A stretch of DNA of 64,000 nucleotides from Streptomyces sp. HUAS YS2. Its GTDB lineage: Bacteria; Actinomycetota; Actinomycetes; Streptomycetales; Streptomycetaceae. This document shows positions 27,109 through 35,398 of this stretch, piece by piece. The notes under the pieces are model-generated. The model ran no database searches. It had not been told where the DNA came from and worked only from the letters and a program-made list of their open reading frames with translations. The DNA is taken from contig NZ_CP137573.1 in the NCBI RefSeq assembly GCF_033343995.1, forward strand, positions 124,001 to 188,000, written 5' to 3'. Every line of letters starts with the position of its first letter. Position 1 is the stretch's first letter. The translations under genes were made by a program, and so were the position numbers.

Positions 27109-27360
27109 CTAGGTTCCTTGGTCAGTCCCCTCGCGCAGGCTCGCCCGGATGTGCGCCAGGGCTTCGGCCGCCAGCAGATGCGTCAGACCCTCCGCGAGAG
27201 GGAGATGTGCGGGACAGAACCACGCACAGTGCTCCGGGTCACCAGCCCAGTCATCCGCAGACGGTTCCGCGGGCCGAAAGCTCACGACTGTGAAGTCCTC
27301 GTACTCAAGACCCGAATGCCGGTACGGAACACGGCATATGACACACAGCGGCGGCATCAT
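27109..27360 (-). CDS. Small Cys/His-rich hypothetical protein
   Basis: An 83-residue protein with CVIC near the N-terminus and CAWFCPAH at about residues 45-52, an arrangement that could bind zinc. The C-terminal half is a helix (LTHLLAAEALAHIRASL). No recognised family. The start lacks a strong ribosome site at good distance. It is convergent with the acetyltransferase. Confidence 0.5.
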   Translation of the reverse strand: MMPPLCVICRVPYRHSGLEYEDFTVVSFRPAEPSADDWAGDPEHCAWFCPAHLPLAEGLTHLLAAEALAHIRASLREGTDQGT

Positions 27361-27758
27361 CGGGCGCGCTCACTCTCTGATGGGTCGAACCTGCATCGCC
27401 CACGGTAATCGACCACAAAGAACCGAGGCAGTGCCCACTCTCATCAACATCGATCAAGGAGAGCCACCGTGCTCCTGCCCCATCAGCGCGGGACGGACCG
27501 ACGGACGGAGGCTCGGTCCGCCTCGCGGTCGATGAAGCGGTCGTACAGGCCGCTGAAGACTTGGCCGGCGGTCTTGTCCTCCACTGGCCTCTCGCCATTC
27601 CAGACGGCAAGGTGGAGAGGTTGTCTCACGTGCAAGTCCCGCGAGCTTCTTGGAGCAGGTCAGGGCGGCAGCCATGGCCGTACCTCGGCTCCGCCGGACG
27701 TCGCGGACCAGGTACGGGATCTTGAGAGCACGAGCAGTACATGGCAGGCTCATGCCGC
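27361..27758. other. Gap without an assured gene
   Basis: A GTG at 27469 follows a strong aaggag, but the frame behind it (97 codons) is Arg/Ser-rich with no recognisable content. Alternative frames over 27500-27610 look partly coding on either strand (for example ALAIPDGKVER-like on the plus strand), so this may be gene debris. Nothing is called. Confidence 0.4.
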
Positions 27759-28343
27759 ATGATCGATGAGTTCGCGAAAGACAACCTGCACGAGAGACTG
27801 CGACGGGACCGCAAGGCGCTGCTCTGGAAGCTCGACGGCTTGTCCGAATACGATGTCCGCCGACCTTTGACGGCGACCGGGACCAACCTCCTCGGCCTGG
27901 TCAAACACGTGGCCACCGTCGAGGCCAGGTACTTCGGCGAGGTCTTCGACCGCCCTTCCCCGGAACCGCTGCCCCGGTGGCAGGACCACAACGGCAGCGA
28001 TCTGTGGGCGACCGAGGACGAGACCCGCGACCAGATCGTCGGGTTCTACCGGCGCACGTGGGAACACTCGGACGCGACGATCACCCAGCTCGCCCTCGAC
28101 TCCCCCGGCCACGTGCCATGGTGGCCGGAGCCTCACACCAACACGAACCTGTTCGCCATCATGGTCCATGTCCTCGGCGAGTCCAACCGGCATGCAGGCC
28201 ACGCCGATATCCTGCGCGAGGGCCTCGACGGTCGGACCGGGGTGCGCCCCGAACACGAGCAGCAGATCGACGAGGAAGCCCGTGCAGCCTACTGCGCGAA
28301 GATCGAGCAGGCCGCCAGGTCGGCCGCACCGATCAAGGCTTAG
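27759..28343 (+). CDS. DinB superfamily protein (DUF664 type)
   Basis: A 194-residue four-helix-bundle protein of the DinB/DUF664 group. Conserved histidines sit in LGLVKHVATVEARYFG (about residue 48), in VHVLGESNRHAGHADILREG (two, about 147-151) and would form the metal site. Actinobacterial members are thiol (mycothiol)-dependent transferases or detoxifying enzymes. The ATG at 27759 (MIDEFAKDNL) is preferred; 27741 is also possible. A second, distinct DinB gene lies at 37191-37697. Confidence 0.82.
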   Translation: MIDEFAKDNLHERLRRDRKALLWKLDGLSEYDVRRPLTATGTNLLGLVKHVATVEARYFGEVFDRPSPEPLPRWQDHNGSDLWATEDETRDQIVGFYRRTWEHSDATITQLALDSPGHVPWWPEPHTNTNLFAIMVHVLGESNRHAGHADILREGLDGRTGVRPEHEQQIDEEARAAYCAKIEQAARSAAPIKA

Positions 28344-28771
28344 AACTCGTAGCAAAATGATCTTAGTGAGAGCTGAGATGCACTGAGACCGGCGACTGGC
28401 CGCTCAGCCGGCTGGAGAGCATTTGATCTGGTGACCGAGCAGAGGTAGCCCTGCCTCTGCCCTCCGAGCGTTCACGTCACGGGTGGATGGGTGCGCAGGC
28501 CGGACCGGAAGTGCGATGACCTGCGGTGACGGACCGTGGCACAGTCTCCGCATGTCCAATGACATCGCCACCCCGTCTTCCGTGCCCCGACCCCATACTC
28601 GCCCTGAGCACCGCGCGCCATCTCATGGAGTTCGGTCAATGCGAGTACACCAGCGTCTCCCTCTACGCAGAGCTCCGCTCGGTCGACGAGTTGCTGCGGG
28701 CGGCGGAAGGATTCACGAGGAGATCTTGCCAGAACCCGGTCAAACCCGCTGAACGTCCGGTCACAGCACTA
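28344..28771. other. Gap with a possible truncated gene
   Basis: After the hairpin at 28439-28460, a frame beginning at the ATG at 28559 (MTSPPRLPCPDPILALSTAR) reads through LMEFGQCEYTSVSLYAELRS and then runs into the IS5-type remnant at 28772. It could be a real gene cut by the insertion. I do not recognise it and leave it uncalled. Confidence 0.35.
28439..28460. terminator. Hairpin, possible terminator
   Basis: GCAGAGG and CCTCTGC arms (seven bases, perfect) around an eight-base loop, about 95 bases after the DinB gene stop. There is no U-run, as is usual for Streptomyces terminators. Confidence 0.4.
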
Positions 28772-29015
28772 GGTCGGGCACGGACAGTCAGGGGAGTCCG
28801 CGTCGGACGCAGGCGAGGGTGGCCATGGCTTGGTAGTGGTTGGCTCGTTTGTCGTAACGCGTGGCCAGGGCTCGGTGCTGCTTGAGCCGGCTGAAGCACC
28901 GCTCGACGACGGTTCGCCGCCGGTGGGCGGTCTTGTCGAGGCGGCAGCGGGCTTCGCCGCGGCGGTGATGTCCCAGCCGGGCGGGTTGGTCAACGATGAC
29001 AGGTTGCTCCACGGG
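28772..29015 (-). pseudogene. IS5-family transposase C-terminal remnant
   Basis: The left end (after TA at 28770-28771) resembles the terminal repeat of the complete element at 37842. The minus strand then reads RRTVVERCFSRLKQHRALATR and MATLACVRRGLP, matching the C-terminus of the two complete IS5-type transposases at 37.8-39.6 kb, including the YREK-type glutamate. Upstream of about 29015 the similarity is lost. Only the last 60-70 codons remain. Confidence 0.8.
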
Positions 29016-29155
29016 GTGGAGGAGCTCTCGGCCCCACTCCCCCGACCGCCACGCCCTGCCGTGCGGCTCGTCGGCCAGGCCGGCCCGGGGAGCGGCGCGG
29101 GCCTAAGATCATCGAGACGAGGAACGGCGGACGAAGCACGGGAGAAGCGGCGGAC

Positions 29156-29974
29156 ATGGCGGACGAACGCGTGTACCTGGTGACCGGGGGCGGAACGGGG
29201 ATCGGGGCGGCGACCGCGCGTACATTGGCCCGGGCGGGACACAAGGTGGCGGTGTCCGGGCGTCGCCCCGAGCCGCTGCGGCTGGTCGCCGAGGAGATCG
29301 GCGCCCTGCCCGTACCGTCGGACATCGGAGACCCCGCCGCGGTGACCTCACTCGTCGAGACGGTGTTGGGCACGTACGGGCGGCTCGACGGTCTGGTGCT
29401 CAACGCCGGCATCGGGCGAGGCGGTGGGGTGGGGGAGGTGACCCTGGAGGACTGGGACGAGGTCATGCGGACCAACCTCACTGGTCCGTTCCTGCTGCTG
29501 CGCGCCGCGCTCCCCCATCTGCTCGACGCCCGCGGCGCGGTGGTCGCGGTGGCCTCGGTCTCCGCTCTGCGCAACGGCGTCGGGAACGCCGCCTACGCCA
29601 CCTCCAAAGCGGCGCTGCTCCAGCTGTGCCGGTCGCTCGCGGTCGACTACGGGGGCGCAGGCTTGCGTGCCAACACGGTGTGCCCGAGCTGGGTGCGCAC
29701 CGACATGGCGGACCGCCGAATGAGCCGGTTCGCCGACGAGGCGGGCTTGGACGGGAACGGTCTGGACGCGGCATACGAGGAGGTGACCCGGGTCCTGCCC
29801 GCCGGGCGGCCCGGTGAGCCGCAAGAGGTCGCGGAGGCCATCGCCTGGCTGCTGTCACCCGCCGCCTCGTTCGTGAACGGCGCGGTGCTCACCGTCGACG
29901 GCGGCGCGACCGCACTCGACCCGGGCACCCTCGGCTTCGAGTTCCGGCTCGACCCACGCACCCCGCGGGCCTGA
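29156..29974 (+). CDS. SDR family oxidoreductase
   Basis: A 272-residue classical short-chain dehydrogenase. The cofactor motif is TGGGTGIG (residues 10-17), VLNAGIG is the NNAG equivalent (about 83), the active-site Ser is in VAVASVSAL, and YxxxK is YATSK (about 148). PSDIGDPAAV and the C-terminal GAVLTVDGG complete the family pattern. It starts right after the IS5-type scar and has a purine-rich ribosome site (gggagaag). The substrate is unknown. Confidence 0.87.
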   Translation: MADERVYLVTGGGTGIGAATARTLARAGHKVAVSGRRPEPLRLVAEEIGALPVPSDIGDPAAVTSLVETVLGTYGRLDGLVLNAGIGRGGGVGEVTLEDWDEVMRTNLTGPFLLLRAALPHLLDARGAVVAVASVSALRNGVGNAAYATSKAALLQLCRSLAVDYGGAGLRANTVCPSWVRTDMADRRMSRFADEAGLDGNGLDAAYEEVTRVLPAGRPGEPQEVAEAIAWLLSPAASFVNGAVLTVDGGATALDPGTLGFEFRLDPRTPRA

Positions 29975-30143
29975 CCGACAGTCACTGCCGAAGTGCCCGG
30001 TCACGATCCACCGGCCGACGGCACTGCTGGAGCTCTCGGGGGCGATGTTCACGAGAATGGGTTCCGGCTCAGATTCCATGGCGCGCGCACGGAATGCGAC
30101 GACTGCTGCCGAGTGAACGCGCCTTTCAACGGCGCATGGCCCG

Positions 30144-30371
30144 TCAGTCAGTCTTGTGCTCTCCCGGCCGCTGCTTGCTCAGGAGTCGTCCAGCGGCCTC
30201 GATCGCTTCTTCCTTCAGCGCTTCGACAGAGACACCCCAGCTCGCGTCCCATTCATCCAGGTTGAGCGCACACGAGACGAGAGGCTGCAGGTCTTCGGGA
30301 TAGTTGAGGTCATAGGCGACATCGGCCCAGATCAGACAAGTGCCGGCAGCGGGATCGAGAGATCCGTCCAC
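30144..30371 (-). CDS. Small hypothetical protein, possibly truncated
   Basis: A 75-residue acidic frame (LIWADVAYDLNYPEDLQPLV, then a helical C-terminus) that looks genuinely coding. Its start lies only 20 bases from the transposase fragment at 30392, so the original N-terminus may have been lost to that insertion or deletion. No family recognised. Confidence 0.5.
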   Translation of the reverse strand: MDGSLDPAAGTCLIWADVAYDLNYPEDLQPLVSCALNLDEWDASWGVSVEALKEEAIEAAGRLLSKQRPGEHKTD

Positions 30372-30391
30372 GATCCGACCGGCAATCGGGG

Positions 30392-30467
30392 GTCACGCTG
30401 ACCGGCGGGAACGTCAACGACTGCACCCGGTTCGAAGCGGTCATGGACCGGATCAGGATCGCCCGGC
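30392..30467 (+). pseudogene. 75-base IS5-family transposase fragment
   Basis: The plus strand reads LTGGNVNDCTRFEAVMDRIR, the central segment of the same transposase type as the complete copies at 37.8-39.6 kb (where it reads GGNVNDCTQFEAVMDRIRVA). Both flanks end abruptly, on the right exactly at the stop codon of the VOC gene. It points opposite to the other remnants. Confidence 0.8.
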
Positions 30468-31169
30468 TCAATTGCGCAGGTCTTCGAGTCGGTCTACGTC
30501 GTCGCGAACCGACTCTCGGTCCTCGGGGGAGAGTTGGACCGCGGTGGCCTTCGTGAGCGTCGTCGTCGCGGTTTCGTCGTCACCGAGACGCCCGGCGACG
30601 TCCGCGCGAAGTACGAGGAGGCGGAGCAGTTGTACGGGCGTGGGCCGCTCGTCCTCCAGGCCAAGCACGCGGTCGATGACCTTCGCGGCGCCCGCCGGGT
30701 CCTCTTTCGAGTCCGCAAGGAGGGACGCGTGGTGCAGGGCACGGGCGAAGGTCTCCTCGGGGGCTCGACGATGGTGTTGGTCCTCGCTCGTCCGCTGCCC
30801 GATGCGGATGCAGTTGCCACCGGGATCGGTCATGAGGAACTGCCGCACGCCGTACGACATGTCCTTGAGCGGCCCGATGCGTGGCAGCCCTCGGGATGGG
30901 ACCTTCCCGTACGCCTTCTTGAGCCCCGCCCGGAAGACAGCATGCAGTCCGTCGACGTCATCGGTCAGGACGAAGCACGTACTGACAGACTCAGCCGGCT
31001 CGTACTGCTTCAACCCGAAGAACTGGAGCTCGATGCCGCCGCGCTCCACAACCGCGTACGGGTTGGGGCTCTTCTGCTGGAAGGTCACCTCGAACCCGAG
31101 GGCGGTGTAGAACTCGAGCACGGGCTGAATGGTCCGGCACGGGAGGATCGGAATGGTTTTCTCAGCCAT
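30468..31169 (-). CDS. VOC (glyoxalase/bleomycin resistance) protein with helical tail
   Basis: A 233-residue protein. Residues 1-125 form a VOC domain (ILPCRTIQPVLEFYTALGFE, then GIELQFFGLKQYE and FLMTDPGGNCIRIGQ), the fold of glyoxalases and antibiotic-binding proteins. Residues 130-233 add an all-helical tail that resembles tetratricopeptide-like repeats (GAAKVIDRVLGLEDE, ATTTLTKATAVQL), an unusual fusion. The start at ATG 31169 is preferred over 31175. It probably binds or sequesters a small molecule; this is family-level inference only. Confidence 0.8.
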   Translation of the reverse strand: MAEKTIPILPCRTIQPVLEFYTALGFEVTFQQKSPNPYAVVERGGIELQFFGLKQYEPAESVSTCFVLTDDVDGLHAVFRAGLKKAYGKVPSRGLPRIGPLKDMSYGVRQFLMTDPGGNCIRIGQRTSEDQHHRRAPEETFARALHHASLLADSKEDPAGAAKVIDRVLGLEDERPTPVQLLRLLVLRADVAGRLGDDETATTTLTKATAVQLSPEDRESVRDDVDRLEDLRN

Positions 31170-31342
31170 ACACACGCACTCTAGTCAAACTTGAGTAGCG
31201 GGTCCACAGCGGTCTGCCACCTGACGCATACCGGAGTACCGGAGCGACGCCGGCCCGGCATACGGGACAGGGGCCGAGGGGGCGGGGCCGGTCGAAGGCT
31301 GGGGGGACGGCAACTCAGTTCCCGTTGGCTCGACCCTCAGGG

Positions 31343-32194
31343 CTATGGAAGCTGGACTCCGGACCAGGCATCGACTTCGCACTGCCTGTCGGCATTGTTC
31401 CCCGCGGTCACGACTGTGCCGTTGGCGCGCAGGCCGAGGGTGTGCGTGGACCCGGCCGCCACGGCGACAATGTCGCGCCAATCGCCGACTTCGCACTGTC
31501 GGTAGCTATTGTCTCCCGCTGCAAGGACCCGGCCCGACGCAGTGACCCCGACAGTGTGGTAGCTGCCCGCACTGAGCGCCACCACGTCTTCCCAGTCATC
31601 GACCTCGCACACCCCGGTTGACCGGTCTCCGGCCGCTACCGCCCGCCCGTCGGCTCTGAGGCCGACGGTATGGAGATACCCAGCCGAAATGGCGGCCAGG
31701 TCACGCCACCCTTCAACGGCACACTGCCCTCGTCGATTGTTCCCCGTGGCCAGGGCAGTACCGTCCGACCGAACGCCAACCGAATGCCAGTCACCACACG
31801 AGACGACGACCATCTCGCGCCAGGACTGCACGTCACACTGTCCTTCTGAACTCCGGCCAGTCGCTAGCACGCGGCCATTCGCGAGCAGCCCGAGTGTGCG
31901 GCGCCAACCTGCGGCCACGGCCGTGACGCCTCGCCATCCGGCGACATCACATTGCCCATCGCCGTTCCATCCAGTTGCCAGCGCTGTGCCGTCCGACCGG
32001 AGTCCCACCGTGTGAGACCTGCCCGTGTTCGTCGCGGTATGGACATTCCCGGCTGCCACCGCGACGACGTCTTCCCATCGCTCGACACGACATTCAGCAG
32101 AGGCGGTATTGCCCACAGCGAGAACGGTTCCATCCCAGCGCCGTCCGACCGAATGGCGCCTTCCGGCCGCCAGCGCCGACGAGATAGCGAGCAT
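31343..32194 (-). CDS. RCC1-like seven-repeat beta-propeller protein
   Basis: A 283-residue protein made of seven repeats of about 38 residues with the pattern W(R/E)D(V/I)VAVAAG-x-x-HTVGLR-x-DG-x-(A/V)LA(T/A)G-x-N-x-x-GQC(D/E)V. Seven copies suggest a closed seven-bladed propeller as in RCC1. No signal peptide is seen, so it is probably cytoplasmic. Each repeat has a Cys before its final Val, giving seven evenly spaced cysteines. The ATG at 32194 follows aaggaggcgga, an excellent ribosome site. The binding partner is unknown. Confidence 0.85.
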   Translation of the reverse strand: MLAISSALAAGRRHSVGRRWDGTVLAVGNTASAECRVERWEDVVAVAAGNVHTATNTGRSHTVGLRSDGTALATGWNGDGQCDVAGWRGVTAVAAGWRRTLGLLANGRVLATGRSSEGQCDVQSWREMVVVSCGDWHSVGVRSDGTALATGNNRRGQCAVEGWRDLAAISAGYLHTVGLRADGRAVAAGDRSTGVCEVDDWEDVVALSAGSYHTVGVTASGRVLAAGDNSYRQCEVGDWRDIVAVAAGSTHTLGLRANGTVVTAGNNADRQCEVDAWSGVQLP

Positions 32195-32240
32195 TCCGCC
32201 TCCTTGACCTCGGCGCGAGTTCGCGACATGGGATGTCACC

Positions 32241-32400
32241 CTACTTGGACTGGAAACAGAGCGAGGTCCTCAGTCGTCGACAGCAGATGACGGCACAACC
32301 GAGCGTGATGAAGGCATGATGAATGTCGTCGCGGATCGCCTAGTGGATGCATTGGCGGCGGAAACCAGTGCAGTCGTGCGATGGCGCCCTTCCACAGTCC
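32241..32400 (-). pseudogene. Transposase C-terminal remnant (IS5-like)
   Basis: The minus strand ends AIRDDIHHAFITLGCAVICC followed by RRL and a stop at 32241, a typical transposase C-terminus (family pattern: RxDIHxAFLxLGCxxICWRRL). Just upstream LHWFRRQCIH is followed by TAG where a Trp is expected, and a one-base shift precedes it. The rest of the element is not found. The left boundary is set by similarity only. Confidence 0.65.
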
Positions 32401-32501
32401 TGCGGTGTCCGCCGAGCCTCGGAACAGTGGGATCCGCTGGGTTACGCCGTTGCGGTCGCAGCCGCTAAGTCGATGTCACTGTCAGGTGAGAGGATCGCGA
32501 G

Positions 32502-32923
32502 ATGCCTCTGCCTCAGCCTGATGATCTGACCTCGCTGGTCCTGCGTACTGACTTCGGTGACGAGGGAGCCTGGGACTCGGTTCGAGCCTCAGTCGACGCG
32601 GCCGACGAGTACCCCTTTGCCACGTTTGTCAGCGAGCTTCGCTTCGCCGGCGTGGGGGTCCAGGCCTTGATAGCTGAAGAGGTTGCTGCGGACGAGAACG
32701 ACCAGATCGTCAACATGTTTCTGGCGGACGCAGCCACGATGAAGGATCCGGGTCACCCGCTCCTGGCCGTGGACCTCTCGGACGAGCCAGGGCGAACGTT
32801 CAGGGTCCCCGCTCAGTGGTTCCCCAACGTCCGGCCAACCTCAGCATCGCCAACATGGACTTTGCGGAGTTCGCCGACGCCGCGGATGGGACAGGGACCT
32901 TCCGCGGCTTCGACGAGGGCTGA
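32502..32923 (+). pseudogene. Small conserved protein gene with a frameshift
   Basis: The frame from ATG 32502 (MPLPQPDDLTSLVLRTDFGD) is well formed to about codon 111 (RVPAQWFPNV). Then one base seems to be missing at 32833-32834: the next frame continues ANLSIANMDFAEFADAADGT and ends naturally with a stop at 32921. Without the correction the frame runs on for 75 codons of unlike sequence into an IS remnant. The protein would be about 140 residues, resembling a family of small Streptomyces proteins (perhaps DUF6924; from memory). Function unknown. Confidence 0.65.
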
Positions 32924-32953
32924 TGCCTTCTCGTTGCGGCCCGCCTGGGCGGG

Positions 32954-33270
32954 CTATGTACCACGCCAGTTCAGCGTGGCTTCGCGGGTGAGGCGACGGC
33001 TCATCAGGTCGATCACCACGAGGCTGATCCCCGCTTCGGCTCGGACAGGCACGGCTTCGTAGTCGCGGGCGAGGCGGTGGTGGCGCATGAGCCAGCGAAG
33101 GTCTGCTCGACCACACAGCGCCGTGGGATGACCTTGAAGCCCTTCCGGCCGGGGTCGCGGTGGACGAATTCGACGTCGATGCCGAGGCTGGCGCCGTGGT
33201 CAATGGCCTTGGTGTGGTCGCCGGTGTCCGTCCAGGCCAGTCCCCACCACGGCCCGCAGCCCACCGAGCC
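32954..33270 (-). pseudogene. IS5-family transposase C-terminal remnant, frameshifted
   Basis: The minus strand reads KAIDHGASLGIDVEFVHRDP then GFKVIPRRCVVEQTFAG, and after a one-base loss continues LMRHHRLARDYEAVPVRAEA, VVIDLMSRRLT and a stop at 32954. This is the C-terminal third of a different IS5-family (VxPRRWVVERTFAW type) transposase. The Trp of the TFAW motif is lost at the frameshift. No terminal repeats found. Confidence 0.75.
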
Positions 33271-33322
33271 AGCCGAATGAGGTGATCTCTTGAGGCTGTG
33301 CACCGGCTGGGCTCTGCGGGAG

Positions 33323-34051
33323 TCAGAGCTCCTCGGTGGTGCGGCGTGCGGTGCGGTCCTGCCGCCATTGTTCGGCCGCGTGCAGCATGGCCTGTCCGAC
33401 GTGTTGGAAGAAGTCGCCGATGTCGTTGAGCCGACCACCGGCCGGTGAGGCGGCGCCGAGAGTCTCCGCTCCCTCGTGGGCGAAGTCGGCCAGCGCGGAG
33501 TTCTGGCGGGCGCTGGCCGTCCAGCCGCGGAACCAGGCGTCCGCGTCGATGACGTAGCGTTCACGACGGTGGTGGGAGTCGCGTTCGCGGCGGAGGAGTT
33601 CCTGCTGTTCGAGCTGGCCGATGGCCTTGGAGACCGAGGCGGGGCTGACCTTCAGCCGCTCGACGAGTTCGGCGGCCGAGAGGCTGCCACTGTCGGTGAG
33701 ATAGAGCGCCGAGAGGACACGGGCGGCCATCCGGGACAGTCCGGTGCCGACCATGACGTCTGTGAAGCGATCTTCCAGTTCCTGGACGGCGTCAGGGTCG
33801 GCGACCCTCCGGGCTGGGCCAGTGTCTGCTGACGACTGGCGTCCCGGGCGGCTTCGTCGGGCTCGGTCCTGGGTGGCCTGCTGCGCCTGGTCGGCCCGAT
33901 AGCCGTCGGGGCCGCCGTTACGGCTCACCTCCCGCGTGACGGTCGACAGAGGACGGTCGAGCCGAGCGGCGATCTCCGTGTACGTGAGCCCGTCGGCGAG
34001 CCCGTCGGCGATCCCCTCTCGATCCTGACGCGTCAGCCGGCCTCCTGGCAT
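33323..34051 (-). CDS. MarR-type regulator with an added N-terminal IS30-like HTH
   Basis: A 242-residue protein with two DNA-binding units. Residues 5-60 (LTRQDREGIADGLADGLTYT, ending IAARLDRPLSTVTREVSRN) resemble the helix-turn-helix of IS30-type transposases. Residues 95-185 form a winged-helix MarR/GbsR-like domain (LSAAELVERLKVSPASVSKA, RRERYVIDADAW). The C-terminus is helical. The ATG at 34051 follows ggaggtg. It is divergent from the membrane protein at 34330. The repeated TTGCAAGT-like motifs in the gap are its likely binding sites. Confidence 0.82.
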   Translation of the reverse strand: MPGGRLTRQDREGIADGLADGLTYTEIAARLDRPLSTVTREVSRNGGPDGYRADQAQQATQDRARRSRPGRQSSADTGPARRVADPDAVQELEDRFTDVMVGTGLSRMAARVLSALYLTDSGSLSAAELVERLKVSPASVSKAIGQLEQQELLRRERDSHHRRERYVIDADAWFRGWTASARQNSALADFAHEGAETLGAASPAGGRLNDIGDFFQHVGQAMLHAAEQWRQDRTARRTTEEL

Positions 34052-34104
34052 GGGGCACCTCCAGAGCTTCTCCCCGCTCGGTACGGCGAAGTTGCCGGAC
34101 AGTC

Positions 34105-34255
34105 TTACGTTCGCCGACATGTCATTGCAAGTATCGAAGGCAGCGACTTGCATTCAGCTTCACTCTCATTGCAATTCTCGTTCAATTTGCCTGGAAATGC
34201 GCCCTTCTTGCGTCTTCCAGCGTTGACGATTTAGTGAATGCAAGTTACGTTCGCC
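34105..34255. promoter_or_regulatory. Cluster of repeated motifs in a divergent promoter
   Basis: TTACGTTCGCC occurs twice (34105-34115 and 34245-34255). ATTGCAAGT (34124), ACTTGCATT (34146), ATTGCAATT (34168) and AATGCAAGT (34237) are near-copies of one 9-base motif; the first two form an inverted repeat. The gap lies between the two-HTH regulator and the membrane protein gene, so these are probable operators for autoregulation and control of the neighbour. Confidence 0.6.
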
Positions 34256-34329
34256 AGTACGTAAACGTTGACCGCCGCGGTCGCCGCTCCAGCGCGGGCC
34301 GCCCTTCGCCACCTGGGACGGGATCTCCG

Positions 34330-35319
34330 ATGACCTCCACGCTCGCCCTCGCACGTATCTCCACCTGGCACCGGCCTCTGCTGGTTTGCTCGGGACTCAT
34401 GGCCGCTCTCGTGGTCGCCTGCGGCGTCGGCCTGGCCGTCGACGACCGACTGCTCCTCGGGGAACCTGTCTGGTACAAGCCCCTCAAGTTCGCTACCGCC
34501 TTCGGCCTCTACACCGCCACGCTGGCATGGCTGCTCGCGCGGCTGAGCAAGGGCAGACGCCTCGCCCGGTGGCTGGGCACGGTCTTCGCGGTGACCACAG
34601 TCGCCGAGGTCGGTGCCATCACCGTCCAGGCGGCCCGCGGCACCATCAGCCACTTCAACGCCGACCAGAGCGACCCCATCACCCTGGCCCTCACCCCCGT
34701 CCTCACCTTCGGCGTGATGGTCATCGTGATCGCCCAGCTGATCATCGGGGTCATCGTCCTGATCCAGCGCACCGGTAGCCCGGCCCTCAACCAGGCCATA
34801 CGCGCGGGCATCGGCCTCGCCGTCGCCGGCATGCTCATCCCCGTCTACTGGATGGTCACCGAGATCAACGAACGCACCGTCACGGACGCCAACGGTCACA
34901 CCGTCCCCATGTACCAGGGGCACGGCATCGGCGACCCCGACGGCAACGGCATGCCGCTGACCCACTGGAGCGTCACCGGCGGCGACTTCCGCGTCCCGCA
35001 CTTCTTCGCCCTGCACGGCATCCAGGTCCTGCTCGTCCTCGCCGCCGTGCTGGCCGCCCTCGCCGCCCGAAAGGCCTGGCTGCGCAGCGAGCAGGTACAG
35101 GCCCGTCTCGTCCGCTGCGCCGCCTACGGGTACACCGGGCTCGTCGCCGTCGTGACCTGGCAGGCCGGCCGCGGCCAGTCCTTCGCCCACCCCGACACCT
35201 CGACCCTCGGGGCCCTCGCCGCCGTCCTGCTCCTCACATCCGCCGCCCTCGTCACGACCGTCAGCACGGCCAAGCGAGCGGCGCGAGCACCGAAGTCACC
35301 GGCCCCCGTGGACTTCTGA
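34330..35319 (+). CDS. Multi-pass membrane protein, function unknown
   Basis: A 329-residue protein with about eight hydrophobic helices. A conserved-looking loop (GHGIGDPDGNGMPLTHWSV, about residues 197-215) lies before GGDFRVPHFFALHGIQ, whose His residues within and beside helices could bind haem or metal. A WYKPLKFATAFGLY segment comes early. No known transporter family is assigned. It is divergent from a two-HTH regulator across a motif-rich gap and is probably its target. The ATG at 34330 follows gggacggga. Confidence 0.75.
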   Translation: MTSTLALARISTWHRPLLVCSGLMAALVVACGVGLAVDDRLLLGEPVWYKPLKFATAFGLYTATLAWLLARLSKGRRLARWLGTVFAVTTVAEVGAITVQAARGTISHFNADQSDPITLALTPVLTFGVMVIVIAQLIIGVIVLIQRTGSPALNQAIRAGIGLAVAGMLIPVYWMVTEINERTVTDANGHTVPMYQGHGIGDPDGNGMPLTHWSVTGGDFRVPHFFALHGIQVLLVLAAVLAALAARKAWLRSEQVQARLVRCAAYGYTGLVAVVTWQAGRGQSFAHPDTSTLGALAAVLLLTSAALVTTVSTAKRAARAPKSPAPVDF

Positions 35320-35330
35320 CCACGGGCCTA

Positions 35331-35366
35331 CGACCGCCAGGCGCGAACCGACCGCCAGGCGCGAAC
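35331..35366. repeat. Two tandem copies of an 18-base unit
   Basis: CGACCGCCAGGCGCGAAC is repeated exactly at 35331-35348 and 35349-35366, in the gap between convergent genes, directly before the large palindrome. Confidence 0.8.
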
Positions 35367-35398
35367 CGACCGGCGGGCACGACGACCGCAACGGCGGC

